The notes under the pieces are model-generated. The model had not been told where the DNA came from. It searched no databases and saw only the letters and a list, made by a program, of their open reading frames with translations. From Orobanche coerulescens (taxonomy: Eukaryota; Streptophyta; Magnoliopsida; Lamiales; Orobanchaceae), in contig CM065809.1 of NCBI GenBank assembly GCA_033398695.1, forward strand, positions 84,239,644 through 84,303,643: 64,000 bases of DNA, written 5' to 3'. Position numbers and translations under genes: made by a program. Shown here in pieces: positions 31,600-42,216 of this stretch. Within the stretch, counting starts at the first letter, position 1; the number at the start of each line of letters is the position of its first letter.

Positions 31600-32031
31600 A
31601 TGTTGATAGGTGGACGTAGACGTGGTCGCGGTCGCGGACGCGGACGAAGGAATGCAAAAAGAGAAGTTTTGCCTTCTAATCAGGCCATCCACAGCTCAGG
31701 CGAGCCGCAAAGATCTATTAATAATGAACCGGAACCTGCTGTGCCCGAAATCCTTCGTCAGGTGGTGAACCAGATGACTCAATTCGCCCAGGTCGTGGAC
31801 CGAATGCAGGTGGCGGTGGCATTACAGCAGGAAGATAGACAGAAAGGGATCCCAGACATGGGAAATCGTGGTGACCGATGGCTGAAAGAGGTGGGAAATA
31901 TTCAACCACCCAAATTCGACGGCTTTTCTGAGACTCCCACATGGGACCATTGGTTGAAGGGATTGAAGAAAATTTTTCCGGAATTAATTGCCCAGATGAC
32001 CGAAGAGCTCCTATTGCTCAGTACTTTCTGA
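31600..32031 (+). pseudogene. Tekay-like gag, N-terminal part
   Basis: The likely start is ATG at 31,600, directly after TTATAG. It opens with a basic RG-rich tract (GGRRRGRGRGRGRRNAKRE), then VPEILRQVVNQMTQFAQVVD, then [21 protein letters not shown] single-base shift near 31,960-31,990 moves the true reading into the frame of the next ORF, and this frame then ends in unrelated residues at 32,031. An in-frame ATG at 31,579 lies before the AG and is less likely to be the start. Confidence 0.8.
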
Positions 32032-33878
32032 TAGCGGAAGCATCCAAGTGGTGGGAAGCCATCCGGCCCGCAGATCATGATGCTGACTGGACAGAATTTA
32101 AATTGATGATGGAAGATCAGTACTGCCCTCGTCCTGTGAGGGAAGCCAAACTTCGGGAGTTTTTCTCCGCACGGCCATCAGACGAACTCGTATCCCAGGC
32201 AATTAAGACGTTTAACCAGCAGCTGGCATTTGTTCGACATCTGGTCAGAACAGATGCAGAAATGATGATACATTTTGATATAAGGATGAAACCAGAAATC
32301 CAGAGGTACATGTCCGGTTTTGAATGTACCACTCTCCATCAATACCAAGATAAAGCATTGGCGTACAAAATCAAGGAAGCAGCAATGGAGAAGTTTACGG
32401 AATCCAAGAAGCAGAAAGTCTCTGGTACTTTTACAGAGCATAAGAGTAGCGGGCCCCGCAAGGCCCAATCATCTTTTCATTCTTCCAAGAAACCTCCGCA
32501 CCCATCTAGGAGCGGAAAGAACTTCGGAGCAGCATCAACCATGACAGATGTCACCAGGAAATGCTTTAACTGTGCCCAGACATGGCACTATCGATGGAAT
32601 TGCCCCCCACCGGCCGTGACTTGTTTTGATTGTGGATGGGAGGGGCATCGTGCGGTGTTCTGTGAAGAGGCTACAAAGTCTTTTAGAGCTCGTACACCAC
32701 AGCCAGTTCAGAAGGAAGCTAGTATCCAACAGACGCAGCAAAGTGTACAGATGCCTCAGAATTTTGGCCGCGGACGAGGCAGAGGACAGTGGGACCGAAA
32801 GGGTACATGGAGTGCCAGATCTGTTCCCCCACATCTGTACGAGATGAGGAGAATAAACTATCAGGATGCTGCTGTCGCATCGTGCATCGCTCGAGATCCT
32901 TTCCACCCGCTTAACGTTTTATTCGATACAGGAGCTACGCATTCATTTATATCCTTATCTTGTGTAAATCATTTGAATATTTCTGGTTTTCATAATTGTG
33001 AACCTTATGTTGTTGGTTTACCGAGTGGAGAGAGGATTATTGGAAACTTAGAAACTAGAGATTTCCCTGTATCGTTTGGAGGCAGAGAGTGGCTTTCAAA
33101 TCTGATTATAATAGAAATGCAAGGAGGCGACCTGATACTCGGAGACGATTGGCTGAATCGATATGGATCTATTGTAAACTACCGAAGGAGGAATATCTCG
33201 CTGCTCGCTGACAATGGTTCCGAAATACTGTTTGAAGGATGGAAACCAGGAAGCTCAGGAAAGTTGATCAAGGCGATAAAAGCTGTTAAATTGTTGAAAC
33301 AGGGCTGTACCGGATACTGGTGCTATGCAATGAAGAAAGAAGACGAAATTGTGGAACTTTCATCCATTCTTGTTGTGAACGAATTTCCAGATGTATTTCC
33401 TGACGAGTTACCTGGACTACCTCCACGACGGGATGTAGAATTCACCATCGAGCTAGAACCCGGAGCTACACCAATTTCTAAGGTGCCGTATCGTATGGCA
33501 CCTACTGAGATGCATGAACTGAAAAAGCAGCTGGAGGAGTTATTGGACAAAGGCTACATCCAGCCAAGCGTTTCACCCTGGGGAGCGCCAGTTCTTTTTG
33601 TCCGGAAGAAGGATGGATCGCTTCAACTGTGTATTGACTATCGAGAGATGAAAAAAATGACGATTAAGAACAAGTATCCATTGCCATGGATTGATGATTT
33701 GTTTGATCAGTTGCAAGGAGCAACAGTATTTTCTAAAATCGATCTGAAATCAGGATACCATCAACTGAGGATTAAGGAATCTGATGTTCCGAAAGCAGCA
33801 TTCAGAACTCGTTACGGACATTATGAGTTTGTAGTGATGCCGTTCGGTCTCACTAATGCACCTATTGTATTCATGTAA
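31941..33878 (+). pseudogene. Tekay-like gag, protease and first half of reverse transcriptase
   Basis: From about residue 12 this 645-codon frame continues gag: [31 protein letters not shown]. Two CCHC zinc knuckles follow ([14 protein letters not shown] and [14 protein letters not shown]). The protease active site is [14 protein letters not shown], with [12 protein letters not shown]. The reverse transcriptase starts near [19 protein letters not shown] and has [34 protein letters not shown] and MPFGLTNAP. It stops at 33,876-33,878, where CAA has become TAA (FM|LMNRVF in the relative at 43,195-43,887). Domain order and lengths are normal for the group. Confidence 0.88.
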
Positions 33879-35201
33879 TTGATGAACCGAGTGTTCATCG
33901 AATATTTGGATAAATTTGTGGTCGTGTTCATTAATGACATTCTGGTGTATTCTAAGAGCCCGGAAGAGCATGCACAGCATTTACGGATTGTCTTAGACCT
34001 GCTGAGAAATGAACAATTGTACGCCAAACTCTCTAAGTGTGAATTCTGGCTAAAGGAAGTAATGTTCCTCGGTCATGTGGTATCAGCTGAAGGAGTCCGA
34101 GTAGATCCTCAGAAGATCGAAGCGGTTATGGATTGGAAGCCTCCAAAGAACGTGAAAGAAGTCCGAAGTTTCTTAGGACTTGCTGGGTATTATCGTCGGT
34201 TCGTGGAAGGGTTTTTCAAAATTTCCCGCCCCCTTACTCGATTACTGCAGAAAACACAAAAGTTTGAGTGGAATTGTCAGAATAGCTTTGATGAATTGAA
34301 GAAGAGATTAACGACATCACCGATTTTAACACTTCCACAGGGAACTGGAGGATTTATAGTTTACAGTGATGCTTCGAACCAAGGACTCGGGTGCGTATTG
34401 ATGCAGAATGATAAGGTGATTGCTTATGCGTCAAGACATCTAAAACCTTATGAAGTGAATTACCTAACGCATGATTTGGATCTAGCAGCAGTAGTTTTTG
34501 CTTTAAAAATCTGGAGGCATTACCTGTTCGGGACTCACTGTCAGATCTTTACGGATCACAAGAGTCTCAAATATATCTTCAGTCAGAAAGAGTTGAACAT
34601 GCGACAAAGGAGATGGCTGGAACTTAGTAAGGACTATGACTTGGAGATTCTTTATCATCCAGGCAAAGCAAATGTAGTGGCCGATGCACTTAGCTGCAAG
34701 CCTGTTTCTATCCAGATGCTGGAGACTCTGACCTCCCAGCTCAGTATTCAACGAGAGATGATTCGAGAAGGAATTGAAGTATGGTTACAAAGAGTCCAAG
34801 GACAACTGTGCGTGATGGAAATAACTTCATCGTTAACCGAAGAAATCAAATCTAAGCAGGCAGATGATCTTCTGATGATTCGGTTACGTAATGAAGTGAT
34901 CAAGGGGAAGGCCCCCGAATTCGTAATTCATGATGATGGAGTTTTGAGATTTCAGAACCGACTCTGCGTTCCCGATGTCAATGTTCTAAAACATACGATT
35001 ATGAAAGAAGCTCACAACTCGCCCTATTCTATCCACCCGGGCACCAGTAAGATGTACAAGGACTTAAAGCAGAATTTCTGGTGGGTCAACATGAAGAAAG
35101 ATGTAGCGGACTATATTTCGAAATGCTTAACTTGTCAGCAGGTCAAGATCGAGCATCAACGACCTGCCGGGATGTTGAAGCCACTCCCGATTCCTGAATG
35201 A
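33879..35201 (+). pseudogene. Tekay-like RT second half, RNase H, integrase zinc finger
   Basis: The frame resumes directly after the stop. The RT active site YIDD is here FIND: the first catalytic aspartate is asparagine (codon at 33,933-33,935, GAT to AAT), which should abolish polymerase activity. RNase H shows [34 protein letters not shown] and [11 protein letters not shown]. The integrase zinc finger is [17 protein letters not shown] with CLTCQQVK. The frame ends at TGA 35,199-35,201, where TGG is expected. Confidence 0.87.
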
Positions 35202-36263
35202 AAATGGGAGGACATATCGATGGACTTTATTACTAGTATGCCGAGAACCAAGACAGGAATGAATATGATTTGGGTGGTAGTTGATCGTTTAACCAAATCA
35301 CCTCATTTTCTAGGCATTAAGGACATGTGGGGACCAGAGAGGTTGGCACGAGTATTTATTTCATAGATAGTCTGATTGCATGTTACGCCGAAGACCATTA
35401 TTTCTGACCGAGACGGTCGCTTTGTATCGCATTTTTGGAAAGCAGTTCATAAGGCCTTGGGGACCGAATTGAACTTCAGTACAACTTATCACCCGTAGAC
35501 TGACGGACAATCCGAAAGGACCATTCAAATGGTGGAAGCCATGCTGAGGGCCTGTGCCTTAGATTGGTCAAACGATTGGGAAGTTCATCTACCATTGGTT
35601 GAATTTACCTACAACAACAGTTGGCATGCTTCCATTAAGATGGCACCATTTGAGGCCTTGTACGGGAGAAGATGCAGATCGCCCCTATGTTGGGACAATT
35701 CATCAGACTTGATCGGGACAGAACCAGAGTTAATCATACAGACACGAGAGAAGATAGCCTTGATTCGTGAAAGGCTGTTGACCGCCCAGAGTCGACAGAA
35801 ATCTTATGCAGACATACGCCGTCGCCCATTGGAGTTCAGTTCTGGAGACCACGTACTTTTAAAGGTTTCTCCTACTCGGGGAATCTTTCGTTTTGGAAGA
35901 AAGGGAAAACTGAGTCCGAGATATATCGGACGATTTGAGATCCTCGAGAGAGTTGGAGAGTTGGCATATAGATTGGCATTACCGCCGTCATTGAGCCATG
36001 TTCATAACGTGTTCCACGTATCCCAGTTACGGAGATATATACCAGATCCAAGTCATGTCATTGATTTCGGCGAGATCGAAGTCGCTCAGGATGGAACGTT
36101 TGAAGAAAGACCAATCAAGATACTCGAGATTCGACTTAAGCAGTTGAGGAACAAACCAATCGTTTTGGTCAAAGTTCAGTGGTCACGCCACGGGGTGGAA
36201 GAAGCGACTTGGGAGACGGAAGATAACATGAAGTTCAGATATCCAGAGTTATTTTCGTCTTGA
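35202..36263 (+). pseudogene. Tekay-like integrase core and chromodomain
   Basis: The reading continues with the core: aspartate in SMDFITSMPRT, aspartate in ISDRDGRF, glutamate in DGQSERTIQ, all kept. Stops interrupt it near 35,366 and 35,377 and at the HP*TDG position near 35,495. From 35,529 it is open for 244 codons: EFTYNNSWHASIKMAPFEAL, YGRRCRSPLCW, then the GDHVLLKVSPTRG domain. A chromodomain ends it (IEVAQDGTFEERPIKILEI, LVKVQWSRHGVEEATWE). In chromoviruses this domain can steer insertion to marked chromatin. Confidence 0.87.
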
Positions 36264-36284
36264 GTTTCGGGATGAAACTCCTTT

Positions 36285-36298
36285 TTAGTAGGAGAGTA
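36285..36298 (+). other. Polypurine tract of the Tekay-like element
   Basis: TAGTAGGAGAGTA directly before the LTR start TGTAATATCC. Confidence 0.7.
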
Positions 36299-36452
36299 TG
36301 TAATATCCAGATTTATTGTTGGGTATTTCATCTGTATTTGAACCCTGTATTATTCGGAATTGTGATCTCGATAATTGGAGTATGATATTTCTCACATTTG
36401 TATCCTTGTACATAATTATAACAACATGCAAATTTCTCATGCAAACTCGTGA

Positions 36453-36534
36453 TAGCGCACGCTAAGAATGTAGCTTAACGTGCGCTATCGGGATACAACT
36501 AGCGCAGCTACGAATGAAGAATTGCATGCGTTAG
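36453..36534 (+). repeat. Palindrome array in the Tekay-like 3' LTR, upstream group
   Basis: Same group as 29,332-29,413, partly eroded (one copy lost two bases in its centre). The extra pair found at 29,520-29,555 is absent. Confidence 0.8.
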
Positions 36535-36636
36535 GCAGTCAATTATTGAGCTATACAGCTAGCACATGCACCGGCCGGACGTGGGTCCGGATAAGATTCC
36601 CGCGGGCGGAACTGGACAGTTTTGGAGTCAACTCTT

Positions 36637-36644
36637 ATATAAGG
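36637..36644 (+). promoter_or_regulatory. TATA box of the Tekay-like 3' LTR
   Basis: TATATAAG follows CTCT. In the 5' LTR the same place is split into TTATTTAG and TTATTTAAG by the 65-bp extra segment. Confidence 0.6.
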
Positions 36645-37315
36645 GTTAGCACTCCATTTCTTCTTGTTCCCTTCACTCGTCCTCATTACTTGATAGTCCA
36701 GAGAGCCCATTATCCTCCTTCAACACACTTAGAACACATCTACTTGATCATTGGAGATTGAATGTCACTTGTGATTGATCGTTGAAGTGGAGAAACACCT
36801 TGGATTGGCATACAAACAACTGGAGCTGGATTCTACCTTTTTGACTCGGTGTTATCTTCATATTAAGGTATGTTAATTCTTTCTCCAGCCTTAGATTCGT
36901 GTTCTGAAGAGTTAGATGAATCATGCTATCAAAATATTGAGTTCCATTGATGAATTATTCAACAAACTTCATGTTTAGAAGTGGGAATGATTATGCTTAT
37001 ATGTCGTCGTTGAAACATCGTAGTTGGAATTGTTAGTTCACCTTCAACATGAAGTCTGAATGTATAAATGACAATGGAATCTAGTGCATCAACTTGAGTT
37101 CACGAACTTCACACGGGATTGATAATCGAGTTGGATATAAGAGTTGTGATGATATTCATTTCCTTGAATTCAAAGATGTTTGAATCCGTAAGATCATTCA
37201 TAAGTTTATGAACATGACATGTAGACAGATAACGTACGTTAATCACTGAGGAATTCATAAGTTTCATTACCTTTAGAACAAGTCTGCTGCCCAGTAGTGA
37301 ACTGCCATGCACGTC

Positions 37316-37529
37316 TAGCGCATGCTAAGCTATGTAGATTAACGTGCGCTATCGGGCATAAGTTAACGTACTACGTTTGGTACGTAACGTACGTTATGTC
37401 ATGAGGTGAGTCAGTCGGCTGACCAGTGAGGACTGTCGATACATAGTTAGCGCATGCTAGTCTTCGATTGTTTACGTGCGCTAACGAACAGGCTTAACGC
37501 ACGCTACGTTGAATACGTAGCGTACGCTA
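37316..37529 (+). repeat. Palindrome array in the Tekay-like 3' LTR, downstream group
   Basis: Counterpart of 30,232-30,447 with point changes such as TAGCGCATGCTA. Group-of-four spacing is kept. Confidence 0.82.
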
Positions 37530-38099
37530 AGTAGTTCAGGCAGATTATGTTTTATGAACTTTCGGCCGTAAATTGGATTGTTAGACATTCGTACGACGTG
37601 AGATAAATTCTATATTATTTATTTTGTTAAGGTTCGAGCTTCCTACGTGATTGATCGAAGGGGCGACCTTCGAGTGTTTCGTTTTTCGTGGAAGTAGTAT
37701 TCTTGTCTTCGAATCGAGGCAAGTACCTTAATTATTTTATGTATTGATGTTATACATATTGTTCTACATGTATGTCGTTGTTGTATGTCCACCTCGTGTT
37801 GGTCCGACGGGATCATCGAGGGATCTATGTTAGCGTGTGCTGGATCATCGGACGGGTTTTTCCATCTCGGGTTGGTTTGATGGAATCATCGGGGGGTCTA
37901 GGCAGTGAACGCTGGATTATTGGAATTACCATGTGTATGTTGTGATATCATGTTGTGATTATCATGTGTGTATGTTATTATTGAGTTTTTCGCAGGAGAA
38001 GACTCATTGGTTCTTTTGTCATTTATGTTATTATTATTCTTAGTGAGATATTGAATAATATATTGCGGTACTTGTACTAGCAATCGTTGTGCTAACCCC

Positions 38100-38141
38100 T
38101 ACGGCGTGTAACATTTCCCGACGTATTCTGGGGGTGTTACA
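38100..38141 (+). mobile_element. Lone LTR, right end
   Basis: ACGGCGTGTAACATTTCCCG through GGGGGTGTTACA matches the style of the pol-less element's LTR end (1,362-1,402) and not the Tekay-like LTR end. It is followed by the target duplication CAACC at 38,142-38,146. It marks the far end of the LTR that began at 26,496. Confidence 0.75.
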
Positions 38142-38146
38142 CAACC

Positions 38147-39221
38147 CTCCCACTATGACGAGGCATGTCCTTAGTTTTCGTATCCACAATTGTGTCGATA
38201 CGTGGTACACTAGGTGTTTGAACAATTGGTATTGTCAAAATCTCGCCCCTAAGTTCTTCTAGAATGACCTCACTCCTAGGCTTGTAGCTTATCACATAGT
38301 CCTCCTCTAAGAATCGGGCATTGGTGCTAACAATGACCTTCCGGTCTTTAGGACTATAGAATAGGCCAACCTTCGTTCCATTAGGATATCCTACAAACAC
38401 TCGTACTTTTGTACGAGATGCCAACTTATCAGCTTCCTTATTCAGCACGGTGCTGGAGAACCCCAAATCCGAACATGTCCTAGACTAGGCTTGCGCCCAT
38501 TCCACAGTACTGGGGGTGTTTTTGGAACTGATTTTGAACGTACCAAGTTTAGAATGTTCGCCGTTGTTTCCAAGGCGTATCCCCAAAACGAAATAGGAAA
38601 ATAAGAGTAACTCGTTATTGACCTAACCATCTCTAATAAAGTACGATTCCTTCGTTCAGCAACACCATTCTGTTGTGGTGTACCAGGCGCTATGAGCTGG
38701 GAAGTAATCCCCTCATGTGCCAAGAAATCCAAAAACTCTCCACTAAGGTATTCGCCACCACGATCAGATCATAGTGACTTGATACTCTGTCCATGACCCT
38801 TCTCCATTTCAGCCTTGAATTCTTTGAACTTATCAAAAGATTCAGACTTACATCGCATCAAATAGATGTATCCATATCTCGAATAATCATCTATAAACGT
38901 GATGAAGTATTTGAAACCACCCTTAGCCTGGATGTTCATTGGACCACATACATCAGTATGAACCAACTCCAACACATTTTGTGCCCGATTTCCTTTGCTT
39001 TGAAAAGCCCTTTTAGTCATTTTACCTTCTAGACAGGATTCGCAGGTTGGAAATGACTCAACTTGGAGCGAATCCAATGGGCCATCGCTCACCAATCTTT
39101 GAATCCTTCTAAGGTTAATATGACCCAATCGTAAATGCCACAAATATGTTGGATTTATGCTCGAAGGATCTTTTCTTTTATTAGGATTAGTCAAAGAATT
39201 AAGTGATTTATAAGTATGCAA
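38147..39221 (-). pseudogene. Ty1/copia integrase
   Basis: Minus-strand translation runs from the zinc-binding HLRLGHINLRRIQRL and CESCLEGKMTKR through ELVHTDVCGPM (first catalytic aspartate), then SDRGGEY after an in-frame stop near 38,770 (second aspartate). GVAERRNRTLLEMVRS follows (glutamate), then RVFVGYPNGTKVGLFY, VFSTNARFLEEDY-like text and MPRHSGRVV at the insertion point. Integrase joins the DNA copy to the chromosome. The reading continues into RT at 26,490. A stop and a frameshift near 38,450 disable it. The low-GC flank on the right suggests the element's gag end is lost. Confidence 0.87.
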
Positions 39222-39650
39222 GGGAGCTGGTGCAGAATTAATGATATAAAGTTTTTCACTATAAGTACTCGTTCAAACATATTCACCGTTTCTTTTAATA
39301 ACTGCATTATCTTCAAACGAAACTGAATATCCATCACGACACAATTTAGAAACTGAAATCAAATTTATTCTAAAATCGGGTACCAATAATACATTATTAA
39401 GAACTAAAATCCTATCATCAACTTTTAGTTGCACGACTCCCACTGCAACAGCCTTCAGCCTGGAATAGTCGCCCCAGCTTATTGTAATCTCATCCGCACT
39501 AAGTACCTTGGTTACTTAGAACCCCTGCGAGTCATAGCAAACATGATCAGTGGAGCCTGAATCCACTATCCACGAAGTGATAGAACAGGCAACGAAACAT
39601 GTTTTGACTACTAGTGCATTAAAAACCTTAATGCTAAAATAACTAAGTGA
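39222..39650 (-). pseudogene. Ty1/copia protease
   Basis: Upstream of integrase the minus strand encodes ALVVKTCFVACSITSWIVDS followed by GSTDHVC. This is the aspartic protease active site DSGST of copia elements with its usual preceding region. The rest of the domain is NNVLLVPDFRINLISVSKL, with stops near 39,518 and 39,273. Gag coding beyond 39,650 is not recognisable. Confidence 0.8.
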
Positions 39651-40598
39651 TGAAATTGATTTATTTTTTTAAAAATAAAATCAAATTGGCCTCCATAATT
39701 AATTTAAATTGTGAAGTATACGTCAAAACTCATTTAAAAGTGTTCAATATTTCTTCAAATATTATAATTTCCATTTATTTATTTATCTGGCGTGTAGTGT
39801 GGGGAGTGATATATGGTCAAAAATAGGTCATCTCAAGTGGCCGGACATGCCAAAGCTCAATAAACGAAGCTCAGGATTCGGTTCAGGAATCATGTCCTGC
39901 ATTGCTGGTCGTGTCTTCTGTGATACTTATATTGGTTCTGGCGACTTATTAAAAGAGTTGGGCTATATTTGTTTAGTTGTCTTCATTGTTTCTCATTTTC
40001 TCTAAATTTATCTTGCATTTCCAGAATTAGCAGGATAGATCCTGATAACTTTTGCAGTTGTTAATCGCATGATTACGCTTTAAGTCATGATTCTGAAAGT
40101 GGAATAACTTGTCAGGTTTTTTAGAGCCCAACTTGATATGAAACTCCACTAATATTTTGATTTTAAATCTATTCCATTTATTTTTTATTTTTAAAAACTG
40201 ACAAGATATGTAAACAAAATATCATCTGATCGATATTTTAACTAGGCACCACATTGAAAACCGGCGTTCAACCTCTAGTCCATAAGTATGTAGTTTGCAA
40301 AGACATTAACTGATGAAATACCCTCATTCTCCAACTATCATCCATTAGCAACTTACCTAGTACATATCAACATCTTTATCATCTTACACTGGTGGGCAAA
40401 TCCTCTCTTTATGATGCTTGTAAAATAATTTTTTAACGAATATTTTGAAGCCACATGCTCTCTAGTGACTGTAAAACATACATTATTACTGACATGCATT
40501 AATGCGTGGCTAGTAACGAAATTAATGTTCTATTTAAACGTTCTTCCCCTCACACATCAATTAAATCTTTGGAAGAAAATTCTCCAGGTAAATTTTTA
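39651..40598. other. AT-rich spacer without recognisable genes
   Basis: About 950 bp of AT-rich DNA between two element fragments. A 68-codon plus-strand ORF (39,799-40,005) and a 65-codon one (40,465-40,662) show no motif I know. The second runs into the LTR fragment and is chance. Confidence 0.6.
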
Positions 40599-40914
40599 CA
40601 GTTCCGCCCGCAGGAATCTTATCCAGACCCATATCTGGCTGGTGCATGTGCTAGCCATCTAGCTCAATAATTGACTGCCTAGCGCACACAATTATTCATT
40701 CGTAGCGTGCGCTAGTTGTAGCCGATAACGCACGTTAAGCTACATTCTTAGTGTGCGCTATCACGAGTTTGCATGAGAATTTTGCATGTTGATATACTTA
40801 TATACAAGGATACAAATGTGAGAAATATCATACTCCAATTATCGAGATCACAATTCCGAATAATACATGGTTCAAATACAGATGAAATATACAATAATAA
40901 ATCCGGATATTACA
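40599..40914 (-). mobile_element. Tekay-like 3' LTR fragment, minus strand
   Basis: On the minus strand it starts TGTAATATCC at 40,914 and keeps the palindrome group (about 40,680-40,760). It is cut off after GGCGGAACTG, some 316 bp into the LTR. It is the same family as 29,178. Confidence 0.83.
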
Positions 40915-42130
40915 TACTCTCCTACTAAAAAGGAGTTTCGTCCTGAAACTCTAGACGAAAATAACTCTGGATATCTGGACTTCATGCTATCTTCCATTTC
41001 CCAAGTGGCTTCTTCCACTCTGTGGCGTGACCACTGAACTTTGACCAAAACGATTGGTTTTCTCCTCAATTGCTTAACTCGACTCTCAAGTATCTTGACC
41101 AATCTTTCTTCAAATGTTCCATCCTGAGTCACTCGATTTCACCGAAATCAATGACATGACCAGGATCCGGTATATATCTACATAACTGGGATACGTGGAA
41201 CATATTATGAACATGGCTCAATGACGGAGGTAATGCCAATCTGTATGCCAACTCTCCAACTCTCTCGAGGATCTCGAATGGTCCGATATATCTTGGACTC
41301 AGCTTACCTTTTCTCCCAAAATGAAAGATTCCCCGAGTAGGAGAAACTTTTAAATGTACGTGGTCTCCATTACTGAACTCCAATGGGCAACGGCGTACAT
41401 CTGCATAAGATTTCTGTCGACTCTGGGCGGTCAACAACCTTTCACGAATCAAGGCTATCTTCTCTCATGTCTGCACGATCAACTCTGGTTCTGTCCCGAT
41501 CAAGTCTAATGAATCGTCCCAACATAGGGGCGATCTGCATCTTCTCCCGTACAAGGCCTCAAACGGTGCCATCTTAATGGAAGCATGCCAACTATTGTTG
41601 TAGGTAAATTCAATCAATGGTAGATGAATTTCCCAGTCGGCTGACCAATCGAAGGCACAAGCCCTTAGCATATCTTCCACCGTTTGAATAGTCCTCTCGG
41701 ATTGTCCGTCAGTCTGCGGGTGATAAGCTGTACTGAAGTTCAATTCGGTCCCCAAGGCCTTATGAACTGCTTTCCAAAAATGCGATACAAAGCGACCGTC
41801 TCGGTCATAAATAATGGTCTTCGGCGTACCATGCAATCGGGCTATCTCTGAAATAAATACTCGTGCCAACCTCTCTGGTCTCCACGTGTCCTTAATGCCT
41901 AGAAAATGAGTTGATTTGGTTAAACGATCAACTATCACCCAAATCATGTTCATTCCTGTCTTGGTTCTCGGCATACTAGTGATAAAGTCCATCGATATGT
42001 CATCACACTTCCATTCAGGGATCGGGAGCGGCTTCAACATCCCGGCAGGTCGTTCATGCTCGATCTTAACCTGCTGACAAGTCAAGCATTTCGAAACATA
42101 GTCCGCTACATCTTTTTTCATGTTGCCCCA
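40915..42130 (-). pseudogene. Tekay-like integrase and chromodomain, second copy
   Basis: Three minus-strand frames (42,121-41,465; 41,452-41,129; 41,132-40,872) together give the integrase core with MDFITSMPRTK, YDRDGRF and DGQSERTIQ, all three catalytic residues kept. Then come YGRRCRSPLCW, GDHVHLKVSPTRG, and the chromodomain with VKVQWSRHRVEEATWEMED. Single-base changes break the frame near 41,460 and 41,130. It is less damaged than the copy at 35,202-36,263. Confidence 0.85.
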
Positions 42131-42216
42131 CCAGAAATCTGCTTCAAGTCTTTGTACATCTTACTGGTCCCCGGGTGTATAGAATAGGGCGAGCTGTGAG
42201 CTTCCTTCATAATCGT

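Larger units (their letters stand above)
29178..38099 (+). mobile_element. Tekay/Del-like chromovirus, decayed, 3' LTR end deleted
   Basis: 5' LTR 29,178-31,364, primer binding site, gag, protease, reverse transcriptase, RNase H, integrase with a C-terminal chromodomain, polypurine tract, and a 3' LTR truncated at about 38,099. The chromodomain text and the gag with two CCHC knuckles place it in the Tekay/Del group. The coding region has one frameshift, at least five stops and a lost RT catalytic aspartate, so it is inactive. The right target duplication (expected TGTGT) is missing with the LTR end. Confidence 0.88.
36299..38099 (+). repeat. 3' LTR of the Tekay-like element, truncated
   Basis: Matches 29,178 onward up to GCTAACCCCT, then switches to a different LTR end. 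About 340 bp of its 3' end is missing. It has a clear TATATAAG at 36,637 and a splice-donor-like AAG|GTATG at 36,867/36,868. Confidence 0.87.

Noticed and set aside
37109..37312. Minus-strand ORF shared with 30,077-30,289
   Set aside because: It is shared only because both lie in the two LTRs of the Tekay-like element.
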